Shown: positions 1 to 9,511 of the stretch, piece after piece | How the letters are laid out: every line of letters starts with the position of its first letter | Position numbering within the stretch: the first letter of the stretch is position 1 | Assembly: GCA_022496805.1 (NCBI GenBank) | Contig: CM040093.1 | Span: forward strand, 14,114,213 to 14,178,212 | Reading direction: 5' to 3' | Origin: Pohlia nutans | Taxonomy: Eukaryota; Streptophyta; Bryopsida; Bryales; Mniaceae | DNA length: 64,000 nt | Position numbers and translations under genes: made by a program | The notes under the pieces: model-generated | Told to the model about the DNA's origin: nothing | The model's database searches: none | Seen by the model: the letters and a program-made list of their open reading frames with translations, nothing else

Positions 1-907
1 TGTTTTAAAACCACGAATCTTTGGTCTTTTAGGAGGTGAGAAAGGAGCCGGTTCGACAAGTCCGGTGTTGGAATGGAGGCCCCGGCTGGCGATAGCCATC
101 CACACCGCACGAGGCTTGGCTTACCTTCACGAGGATTGCGACCAGCAGATCATCCACTGTGACATCAAGCCCGAGAACATTCTGTTGGATGCCATGCTCG
201 CCGCCAAAGTGGCGGATTTCGGAATCTCCAGAATCATGCAGCGGGATCAAACGCGCACGGTCACCATGCACGTGCGCGGCACGCGGGGCTATCTGGCCCC
301 GGAGTACTGGGCGTCCGATTGCGTGAGCATCACCAACAAGGTTGATGTCTTCAGCTATGGCATGGTGTTGCTGGAGATTATCAGCGGGCGGCGCAACCTG
401 ATGAGCTTTGGCAGCAGCAATGATGATGCAACGGCGGACATGTTGTTCTTCCCTACATGGGCATTCCGAGGCGTTCATGGAGGTCGTGGATCCCGCACTC
501 GCCGGCATCGTCAATCCGGAGGAGGTGAGCACTCATTAAGGCCATATTCGTTATATTGAGACTTTTCGCAGATTTTGAGACAAAATGCTAGTTATTCAAA
601 AATTCATTTTAAAAATAGTAATTGAAACCAAAGAAAAATAATGCTCAAATAGTGATTCTATAACGAAATTCTAAAAGTTGATGTTACCTATTTAAAAAAA
701 AAATACTAGTAAAGAGATAAAACGGTTTATCTTTGAGTCGAGAATGAAAATGAGACTGCAAAAATGTCTCAATATAATGAATATGACATGTATAGCATTT
801 GTCTTAGAAACGTGCGTTAACTAGGTATGTTTTGGAGTATTACATAATACGCATATTTATCACATGTTCATTCATGCGTAGAAACGAGGTACTTGGGTAC
901 CAATGAA

Positions 908-990
908 TAGTGTCAGAGTGTGGTGCCCAAGGCTCATATTGACATCAAGTCAGTGCCAATATGAGCCTTGGGCACCATGCTCTAGCACTA
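908..990. repeat. intronic hairpin, 34-base arms
   Basis: Left arm 908-941 and right arm 957-990 are inverted copies with a 15-base loop. The inner 21 bases (TGGTGCCCAAGGCTCATATTG and its complement) pair perfectly; the outer 13 have a few mismatches. It lies in the kinase intron, next to a MITE at 1020. The right flank resembles sequence near 44995-45060, so it may belong to a mobile element family rather than being a microRNA gene. Confidence 0.7.
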
Positions 991-1019
991 TACCTGGGTG
1001 CCCAAAGACCACCCTTTCT

Positions 1020-1376
1020 ACTACACTAAAATTGTGATTTAGTGACCAGGATACTATTTCTCAACACGGACATTATTTGACTTTTGGAGATATAGTATCT
1101 ATGTAAAAAAAATTCACTATAAAATTTAAAATTATAAAAGCTTTCTGAATGTAGTGTTCCAATGATGAATGGCAACTTTAATAAACATGACATGTTAGCT
1201 CATGTCACTCTCATCACTTGAAAGGAACATGGCACTCTCAGTGGAAGTGGGAATGACAAGTAGCAAACTTCTATGTACTTTAGGGACACTATTTCTCCTC
1301 ACCTTTAAACAAAATGTGGTAAAGAAAACATCAATTCTCGTTGGATACTAAATCACAATTTTAGTGTAGTGATTAA
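1020..1376. mobile_element. MITE with CTACACTAAAATTGTGATTTAGT ends (split as two halves)
   Basis: The sequence at 1023-1046 recurs inverted at about 1347-1372, giving terminal inverted repeats that start (A)CTACACTAAAATTG and continue GTGATTTAGT. The interior carries the phrase about a 'GTCACTCTCATCAC' tract that recurs, inverted, at 25640-25985, so it is a multi-copy family. It has no coding capacity and sits in the kinase intron. Confidence 0.6.
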
Positions 1377-1932
1377 GTTTTATGAATATTTCATTATTTT
1401 GAAGGATATTCTTGAAATATTCTATAAATTTATTTTTTCCATACCTATATTATTCTTAAAATAGTTATAATGTATTAGGGGTTTTAGGTGAAATGATTTT
1501 TTGGGACCCTATGTTTTAATCCACACTATTTCTAATTCTTTAGCAGAGTCCCGAGCAACATATTTGCCTTTATAAATTGTGGTTTTTACATTTTGAGCTT
1601 TTGAAATGTAAAATTTGATTATCTTTGTTTTAAATCTTAAAAACGCTGATAATACTGTTCAGGTGAGGCGGGCGTTGCAAGTGGCCTTTTGGTGCATCAA
1701 TGGGAAACCTCATATGCGTCCGTCGATGAGCGAGGTGGTGCAGATGCTGCAAGGCCATGTGGCCATCAACCTCCCGGTACCGCGCCCGGATTTCTTTGAC
1801 AATAATTTGGGGTTTGGTAGTAGTGATGAAAGACTTTCCGGTTCCCAAGGTTGGTCGACTTCAGGCTCAAACCAGATCAATAATTACTCAAACTCTGCAG
1901 ACCTGAGCAATTCCGGACATGGTGTAAGATAA

Positions 1933-3174
1933 ACTCAAGGTGTGGATCAATAGAGGGTGTCAAACCTAAAATGCACAATAATCCTTGAGCAATCATCTCC
2001 TCTTGGATCCTTGCCCTCATCCGTTGGAAGGTTGCGATTGCTGGTCATGATTATGTGTTCCACCCTATCATAGGTCTTGATCACAAGATAAGCATATTGA
2101 TAATTGAGCGAGGGTTTTCCTGTCGTGAAGCCTAACTCATCTACTGTAAAAGAAGTTTGTGTGAATTGCTTGAGAGACAAACAAACTGGAGGAGTTTATT
2201 AGAGTTAACCACATGACTTACAGTAATCCAAGGATTCATCAGCAGGGGGTCTCTAACCTCATTTTGATAATCTCCACTCTGATTGGTTGCTTTCTGTGAA
2301 TAGATTATCTTCGCGTCAAACAATGGATTATTTTGTAAAGAGGTTTGACACCCCCTAATAGAAGAGCTGAAAATGGGAGAGAATGAGAGGACTCTCCAAC
2401 ACTTATTTATTCGTTGGCATACATTAAGAGTGTGATTGTTAAAGATCCCATGTCCTTCTTTATGAATAGTGAGAATAATATTAAAACTACATACCCATAG
2501 ATTCTATGCTACCAAATACCTAGGCTACTAGGTATAAAAAAACATTGAACATATATGTTGTGAATGTTGTAATGTGAATTTTTTGGCTGGCAACATTAAA
2601 AAAATCTCACCGGTTTTGTCTCCAATTCTTTTTAGATGCTACAAATGGCAAAATGACCAAGTAAGAAGAAATATAATAAAAAGGAGTAAAACAAAAGTAT
2701 GAGGAATTTTTTCTAAATAGCTTTAGTGAAAAATTTGTGATTTTTTGATCATGGAAGATTAAGTTAAGGAATTTAATACTATAGGTGCTAAGTTGGCACA
2801 AATGGATGTGTAGAATGACCTTTTGTACATCCAAAACCATCTATAATAGCTAAAGATAGTATCTACCAACCCTTTTTCGGGGGGCTTTTAGTGCCAGATT
2901 GCACCAATAAAAAATAATCTGATGACAAAACGTCCAAAAATCCAATATAAGGTTGCCAAAATATCTTTAATTTTTATAAAAGATTGGATGAAATTCCTAG
3001 ATTTGGATGAAAATAACATTAAAAGATGGATGCAAAGTAATTTCTATCGAAAATATAGAAATATGTGGAACTTCTACCATATTGTTTTGTGCTACAAGTT
3101 TAGCACGCTCTGAAAAATGAAAAGAAAGTGCTGGTATCCACCTTCTAGTCAATAAATCACATATTGAAGTGTGA
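1933..3174. other. non-coding stretch
   Basis: AT-rich sequence downstream of the kinase relic. Short open frames here show no recognisable motif. No clear element ends are visible except the TTAA at 3175 that starts the next entry. Confidence 0.5.
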
Positions 3175-3420
3175 TTAACCCCTAAACGTCCCAGCGTCCA
3201 AAAACTGGATCACGAACGGATTCAAAGCCTTGTAACTTTCTCATACAATCTTGGATGACTTTCATCCAAGTCACCTTTGCAAGCCTATTAAATTCTCTAC
3301 CAATTAAAGTAAATCTCTTGTGATGAGGAGATGTTGATAATATTGGAGAGGCCTCCAAATGCAAGTATGTCAAATTTGTTGCGTAGATTTCATGCATGCA
3401 ATGGTCCTTTCATGTACACC
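3175..3420 (+). mobile_element. truncated TTAA element (one end only)
   Basis: TTAACCCCTAAACGTCCC starts at 3175 and is followed by CGTCCAAAAACTGGATC, the same hairpin position seen in the 540-bp TTAA family (14300, 60084). No matching right end is found before the next gene region, so it is probably truncated. Confidence 0.5.
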
Positions 3421-3971
3421 TATTGTACATCTGAGTCATACTAATATCTATTTTTGAGGCTAGCATCTACTTGTGTTCAAAGGATCGGTACGTTTAAGGG
3501 TTAAAGGTTTTGATCCAATGAGATTTTCACAATTAATTTGTTTATGTTTTGTTTTCGTATTCATAGTTTTGACATTGAGGGTTGTGCATGTCTCATTTGC
3601 ATCCTTTTTGGATTTCCACTCCACTGCTGTCCATTTAAGCAATTCTTACCTTACAAGAAGATAGCATACTTCAGCATGGAACAATATTTTGTAGCGTTGA
3701 GGGAACATTCTGCCATTAGTGAGTCACCAACGTGAAACGATCCAAGAATTTCTGTTGTGATACTAAAAATATACATATATACATACTTACACATGTACAT
3801 ACACACTTAAATAAAACGACTTCTCTATGCTCTGCAAAGCATTCGACCTGAAAATCCAAGTTTCAACCAGAGGTTCGAAAAATATAATGTCGGTACATAT
3901 CTCCGGCAACAGACCAACGGCAGGTATTAACTCATTAAGAAAAGGTTCATTCGCTGTACTCCTGCAAACAA

Positions 3972-4996
3972 CTAAGACCCCGTTCTAACGGATGACAAGA
4001 TAACATATGTATCGAGGTCAAACCAGCCCATGTGAAGACATGGCTTAAAACGGCCTGCAACCTTGATTCGAGACCCACTCATCTGTGCATCACGAATCCA
4101 AAATCAGAAAATAACAAAGGATCCGAGTTGCAACAAAAATGTGCAGCTGCCACATAAGAAACATACCATTCGGTTTTGGCTGTGGTAGAGAGAAGCTTTG
4201 TGGGCATTAAAGTTTGTGTGACTGGTACACAGAACCTGTCAAGGCCAAGAAAACGTTTTCATTGAGAATGGTCACATGAAGGCTTCACGAACAAACTACA
4301 GAACCAATTGAACATGTATATGCAAGATAGTTTCTCTTGTAAAGAAGACTTACGAGTCACCCCTGTTTATCCGGCAAAGCTCGCAGTAATGATTTGGCGG
4401 AATTTCTGCTTGAACTCCATCCTCTGGCTTTTCAGGAATGACAACACAACTCATGTGTTGCCAGACAGGACACTTCTGATCATCGCACTGAAAAATCCAA
4501 AAATCCACATTAGTACCACAATATGCAGTATCTCATAATTGTAAAAGCTGTCCAAGAGAGCATCTACCTAGCTACCAGGGAGAAATAAACATTAAAAAGC
4601 TGTCAAAATCTGAAGGAATTAAAATACCATGACAGGTCAGGAGAACCACTTGATACAAATTACCTTACCCAAATACCAAACTACATAAAGGAACAAAAGA
4701 AATCGGAGAAATGGAAATTTTGAGAACAAATGAGAAATAGGAGCAGCTCAGCGAGCACAGAAGTCACAGTAGTTGAAAGAAATGCTAAGGTAATCGTATA
4801 TAAGAAAGACCTGAATCATTGTTCCAGTTTCAACATTACTACTTCCACAACAACGAGTTTTAGACTCCTAACGGGCACGCTCTTCAGGCGCAGCTGAAGG
4901 GTATCCGCTGCTGGATCCAGATTTAGCAGCTTTATGCTTAGCTAATTCAGTGCCAGAACTTCGTAGCTTGACGACCAGTAACCGAAACAAGTAACC
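3972..4996 (-). pseudogene. SIZ1: decayed SIZ1/PIAS-type SUMO E3 ligase copy
   Basis: Assembled from four minus-strand exons with matching splice sites and phases: 4996-4811, 4487-4354, 4235-4167 and 4082-3972. Exons 1 and 2 form the PHD finger: ETGTMIQ, then CDDQKCPVWQHMSC, then HYCELCRINRGD, closely like plant SIZ1. Exon 3 continues the post-PHD segment (FCVPVTQTLMPTKL). Exon 4 matches the start of the [25 protein letters not shown]. Damage: an in-frame TAG at 4868-4870, one residue lost between the first two PHD cysteines, Cys to Trp right after HMG (a zinc ligand in SP-RINGs), a stop at 3972-3974 before the last two ring cysteines, and no room for the PINIT region between exons 3 and 4. 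No SAP domain was found upstream. A functional SIZ1 (nuclear, SUMO transfer) presumably exists elsewhere in the genome. Confidence 0.8.
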
Positions 4997-5435
4997 CTGA
5001 GGACTTCATGAAGTTTTTAGCACTTTTTAAGGAGGTCATATGAAGACTTTCTTTCGTTCACTTTTTATTTCTTTTTTGTGCAACACATGCAATATTTGGC
5101 TCCATTGTTCACAATAGGATCAAGTGACTTGGTCATTTTAAAACCATTCAGAATCCTTGGACTTTTAGAGGCTGCACTCAGCACTTTTTTGTGTCAGACC
5201 TTGAGCAACCATGTACGTACATGAGTTCAGAATTCGGTGTGTGGAAATTAAGTTGTACACAACAACAATGTAATATTGGAGAGTGTGATAATAAATTCTG
5301 TTTAAGAATGTGTTACTAATTGGAAATAGAAGTGAAGGGGAAGAGAAGTCATATACCTGAACTTAGGCGGACAAGGGACTTTTGGACCTTAGGAGAAGCG
5401 CGGAGAGAAAGCTCCGCCAGAGCGGGCACCGAGCT

Positions 5436-5613
5436 TCATTGTTGGACTGCGTCGTCCATACCTCCACAGTTTTGCATCTTGGTCGACACCCAGAGAAGCT
5501 TCTTGGCGAATTTTTCGGCCATGTCTGTGTCTGCGAATGTTTCCAAGAAGTGATCGGATTTCCACAAATGGTCCTGGAAGCGCCACACTTTGTAACAAGC
5601 CACTGGATTGCCT
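5436..5613 (-). pseudogene. unrecognised coding-like exon remnant
   Basis: On the minus strand, after an AG acceptor (bases 5615-5614), a frame reads VACYKVWRFQDHLWKSDHF and then LLWVSTKMQNCGGMDDAVQQ before TGA at 5438-5436. The composition (Trp, Cys, charged residues, GC-richer than surroundings) looks like a genuine protein exon. I do not recognise the family, and a GT donor within the frame could end the exon earlier. It may belong to the same decayed locus as the SIZ1 relic or to another gene. Confidence 0.3.
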
Positions 5614-5639
5614 CTGCATCACATCATCCAATGTTGACA

Positions 5640-6380
5640 GGAAATCAACTTTTACATGTACTAAAAATGCATCACATACTACGTTCTTTTAGCAAACAGA
5701 AAATTAGAGGGATCTTGCAATTTGAGAGGGATTTCTCCAAACATGGAAACGAAGCTATATATATCACCTGTAACTATGCTATGAAGAATACAACATAGTC
5801 TGTTATCACACTTTCTAATATCACATTCCAGTATCTGCAGAGAATATTTGCTTTTGTGTACATATGTGATTGAACACTTTTCCACATGGCATGTTCTGAA
5901 CTCGTGTACGGCGGTTACCAAAGGGGTGATATACAAAGAGTCCTGATGGTAGTCTAAAACCTCACATTCGTTATTTTGGCGAATATCACTGTGACGTCGA
6001 AGTGCTAAACGTTTTTCAGTTGCCAAACTGAAACCTTAGAGCTCTACATTCTAGGATACCCATAGATCTGATGAGTATCTCAAACCACTCCAGTTTCATA
6101 CAATGAATCAAAACAGCTCTGGTTAACCCTTATCAAATGTGCCAATTACGCCACTAATCCCCAAACCCTCGAGCTCCACTATTCTCCATTATTACATTCT
6201 ACACTATGGAAATCCATGCCAACAAATTGCACAAAGCCAATTACAATGGACTCCATGACTTATACAGATATCGAAATTCATCTTCCATACATCACAATTT
6301 TGACCTAAAGGGAAAAAAATAAAAACACATAAGTCTAAATCCTAAACCTTAGTGCTACACTATTCTCCATTCCATTTTAC
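5640..6380. other. non-coding stretch
   Basis: No convincing exon. A near-duplicate phrase (ATTCTCCATT...ACACTATGGAAATCCATGCC) occurs at about 6180-6220 and again at 6360-6400, a local duplication roughly 180 bp apart. Confidence 0.45.
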
Positions 6381-6528
6381 ACTATGGAAATCCATGCCTA
6401 CAATTTCACAAGATGGTGTGAAATGATTGGCATAGACAGATCAGGAGAGCTTCATGTACTGGCCTTGAAGTTCATACAAACAGGAAAGCCACCCTGTGAG
6501 GTGCAAAAAGGAAGCTCACCAAGTGAAG

Positions 6529-6551
6529 CAGCTGCTGCTGCTGCTGCTGAG
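6529..6551. repeat. (GCT)n trinucleotide repeat
   Basis: About seven GCT/CAG units. On the minus strand they follow a TAGGGTTT box (about 6579-6586), as often found in plant 5' leaders, so this may be an old 5' UTR. No gene could be attached. Confidence 0.5.
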
Positions 6552-6836
6552 ATTTCAGCAAAAGGACGAGGAAGAAGAAACCCTAATAGCCATCGATCTC
6601 CACAACTTAGCCGCCATCGCGTGATTTTCAAAGCAAATCTCAGGAACTCACATGCTAATGCCCGTGATTTCCCACTTACGAGAGGCTGAAGAGCAGAAAT
6701 TGCTTCCCATACCAACATCAACAGCGTGAATTTCGAGTTTAACAGAAACTGCATCCACCAGAAACACAAGAGCAATCACTGTTGCTCACAACCTTCAACA
6801 AATGAATTTCCATGTTTCAATCGATGAATTTGAGCA

Positions 6837-7140
6837 TAACATTCAGTAGCTTCTGTGACTGCTGCCTTCCCCCAGCAGAATGATGTGGAATATCCCACAT
6901 CATTTCATCCCTCCAATGAAACGATGTGGGATATTCCACATCACATCAGTAGCTATGGGGCAGGTGGCATTAAGCAAGAGCAACTAACCATAGTGAACAG
7001 TAATCGAAAGCACTCACTCAGTCACAATTCAACACTGTTCTGTAATTGTTTATTTGATTCAATAGCCCAATCAATTACAAATCACTGTTCACTTCATATA
7101 TAAAGGTGGATGAAACTAAAAGGCAGCCAAAAGGCTACTG
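6837..7140. mobile_element. TIR element carrying the GATGTGGAATATCCCACATC hairpin
   Basis: Ends are ACATTCAGTAGC at about 6840 and its inverted form GCTACTGAATGTTC near 7125-7137. Inside, 6890-6945 forms a hairpin of GATGTGGAATATCCCACATC arms. The interior to about 7115 is the reverse complement of 32225-32480, which shows a shared repeat family. No coding sequence. Confidence 0.65.
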
Positions 7141-7970
7141 AATGTTCTGAGAGGGATCTTGCAATTTGACTTTTCGAAAACCAAAACAATTAAAGAAAAC
7201 TCCAAGTTCATCAATTTACTCCTGGGGAGTGCACTGAAAGTTAAGATTAGGAATGCACGTGAGTGCGTTTTAATAGCATACCCCCTACAATACTTGGCCT
7301 TAAAATAGTTTTAAAATTAGGGTGCTAAATCTTTACGTATATATCTATCATTTGGTATAAATTTCAAGACCAAATTTTTTTTAAATCTTATAAAAAAATG
7401 ATAGAAGTTTGAACTAAAATGCATTGTTTTTCGCTTCAAAAATGAATTTAAAAATATTTACAAGTGGATATTTTTTAAATTTATACAACAAGAACTTCAA
7501 ATTATGTTTAACAACTGCATTTTCTTTTTTTTCAATTTTTAGGTGATTATTTAGTATATACGTAGGGGGGTTCAAAAGTACGCATTTACGTGATTCCTAG
7601 TCTTAACTTTAAATGCACTCCCTGAGAATTTACTGCAATCGTGAACCCCAACTATTCCACGAAAAATTAAGAAGCTCAAAACCTGTACAATGCATAAGGT
7701 TATTTAGCCCTTGTAAACTATACCTAGGAATAGAAATCATTGCACGAGAATGGCTGTAGCGAATTCCGGAATATGGAACATGTCACGTAATTCTTTAGTA
7801 GCATAAGGTTGGTGTGGGGGTACGTGGAAATTCCTCTGTAGGAACTCGAGCTAGGTTTTGGGGGGCTTCTCTTGCATTGGAGAGGTTCAAAGTTTGAATC
7901 TCTCTAACAATGCACTGCGTTTTGATTGGTCCAAAAAAGGACTAGAACTCATTTTTACCACCTTACAAGC
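7141..7970. other. non-coding stretch
   Basis: No gene seen. The phrases ATGCACGTGAGTGC...GCATACCCCCTAC (7250-7285) and GGGGGTTCAAAAGTACGCATTTACGTGATTCCTAG...GCACTCCCTGAGA (7565-7630) form an imperfect inverted pair, probably the ends of another MITE. Similar ends occur at 20790-20850. Confidence 0.4.
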
Positions 7971-7974
7971 TTAA

Positions 7975-8755
7975 CCCTTTAGTGCCCAGGTAACCAGTAA
8001 GTGGTCACTAGATCACTAGAAAATGAAATGTTGTAAAATCTATGAACCATCTCAGTCCGGTGTCTGAAGTTCAAAAGTGTAACTTTTGATTCTGCAGATG
8101 ATGCAAAAAGAAAATTTGGAATCTGAATTTCTTAGATATCCAAATATCTATGTACAAACCACCAAAATATTGTAAATACTTACAAATACAACACATATAC
8201 TATGCGGTATTTCTTGTGTTTGGAAGCTTTTATCTTATTTTATTTTTTTGGATTGTGTTCTCTTGTTCATGTTCCATTAGTGTATGTATTCCGATCTTGA
8301 TCCATGTACCAACTCCTTTCTTATTTTAACGTATAAATTATGTCCTAAATCGTACATGGATAAGTCAATCTCACTTATAAAATTCACAATAATTATATAT
8401 GAGTCCGTTCTTGACACGAAAGATTGCAATGGAGAGGTGTTGACATAGATCGTTGTTGAACCACATCACTTTCATTTTTGAAAATTTAACCCAAATTCTA
8501 TTTAACTTTGAAGTCGCACACCCTCCAAAATCTCATTTTTGAATGTGCATTATACAATGCAAAGACATGCTATAGTCTTCTAATCCAACGGTCTGGTTTT
8601 ACCAAGATTTAACCGACACTTGTTTCATTAAGCTATGCTTACATTTATACGGTTGAATGCTATTAATAGTATCCCAAATTTCAATAGAGAAAGTTTTAAA
8701 AAAACGTCACCCAAAAAATTGTGGTTTCTTTAGAACCACATTGGGCACTAAAGGG
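7975..8755 (-). mobile_element. TTAA element, ~790-bp family
   Basis: TTAA at 7971-7974 and 8756-8759 flank a body that begins CCCTTTAGTGCCCAGG and ends TTGGGCACTAAAGGG. A hairpin GTGGTTTCTTTAGAACCAC lies at 8721-8739, near the right end. It is the same family as 36969-37758 and 37763-38556 but in the opposite direction. No open frame; non-autonomous. Confidence 0.85.
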
Positions 8756-8814
8756 TTAACAACTAGTTCTGCCTTGTCTTTCCTCTTGTGAATTTTTTTT
8801 GCTCGACTTTACGA

Positions 8815-8935
8815 ACAACTCTGACGTACAACTTTTATTCATACATCAAGTTCAAAATATTCCTCTTAGTTGTATTTTATAATGCATCTTCGCAATTCTC
8901 CAAATCTGGAGAGGGTTGTGGGCATGTAGGGGTTT
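8815..8935. mobile_element. fragment of the 33707-34278 TTAA family
   Basis: The segment CAACTTTTATTCATACATCAAGTTCAAAAT... and the following 100 bases match 34165-34275 closely, ending in ...GGGCATGTAGGGGTTTGA, a decayed right end. The left part is absent. Confidence 0.55.
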
Positions 8936-9220
8936 GAACTTGGAGGCCAAAAATGACGAACGAATGACTTTTATTTTGATGTTGAGCGACTTTTATTTTA
9001 TTCAGCACGTTATCCTAAACGATCATGAATTCTATTGTTACCTTTGAGTACTAGCAGGTTTGTACCAACTATAAAAAATAACTTAATTATTTTGATACCA
9101 CCTACAGTAGACTATTTGTGATTTACAGCCAATGTGTAAATGACACATTGCAAAATAAATTTTATCAAATTAAAAAATAATTGTTTTTACGAGCAACCCA
9201 GTGCTCCTGTCCTTCTTTAC

Positions 9221-9318
9221 CTCTTCCGACCCACCTCTTCCGACCCTCCTCTGCCGACCCTCCTCTTCCGACCCTCCTCTTCCGACCCTCCTCTTCCGAA
9301 CTTGCTCTTCCGACCTTC
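9221..9318 (+). repeat. 14-bp tandem repeat upstream of TAF6
   Basis: Seven consecutive units of CTCTTCCGACCCTC with small changes start at 9221, 9235, 9249, 9263, 9277, 9291 and 9305. They lie 190-290 bases before the TAF6 start codon, so in the promoter or 5' leader. The CCGAC core resembles a DRE element, but only one unit has the preferred G before it; a pyrimidine-rich leader is just as likely. Confidence 0.85.
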
Positions 9319-9511
9319 TTCTCGTGACCTTCCCTTGTCCTGTCTAGGGCAACGAAGAGTACTTAGGGCGGGAGGGAGCTGGATTGCTCGACGACGTCAA
9401 AATTCTTGCGTCGCAATGCAATCAGAGTCAAGAAATCCAGTATGCTGTAGAGATTTCTAAGGTGGAAATTAGTTTTGAGCAGATTACAGACCCTCTTGCT
9501 GAATTTTCGAA

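Larger units (their letters stand above)
1..1932 (+). pseudogene. 3' part of SD2/S-domain-type receptor-like kinase, frameshifted
   Basis: Plasma-membrane receptor Ser/Thr kinase; only the C-terminal half of the kinase domain is present. The first exon is readable from about 36 to 524 and the second from 1663 to 1932 (stop TAA), with intron 525-1662 flanked by GT and AG, phase 0. Visible kinase motifs are IIHCDIKPEN (catalytic loop, HCD instead of HRD), VADFG, GTRGYLAPEYW and the MRPSM segment of subdomain XI. After FFPTWAF (about 465) the frame breaks: the expected FMEVVDPALAGIVNPEE is present, but one frame over (about 472-524). Together with the missing N-lobe this suggests a pseudogene, although the upstream exon may lie outside the window and a one-base sequence error is possible. 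Bases 1-36 resemble the right end of a TTAA element. The C-terminal tail is Ser/Asn-rich. Closest plant type: SD2-5-like kinases. Confidence 0.75.

Noticed and set aside
29..532. Long open frame antisense to the kinase
   Set aside because: Shadow of the GC-richer kinase exon; the plus strand has the kinase motifs.
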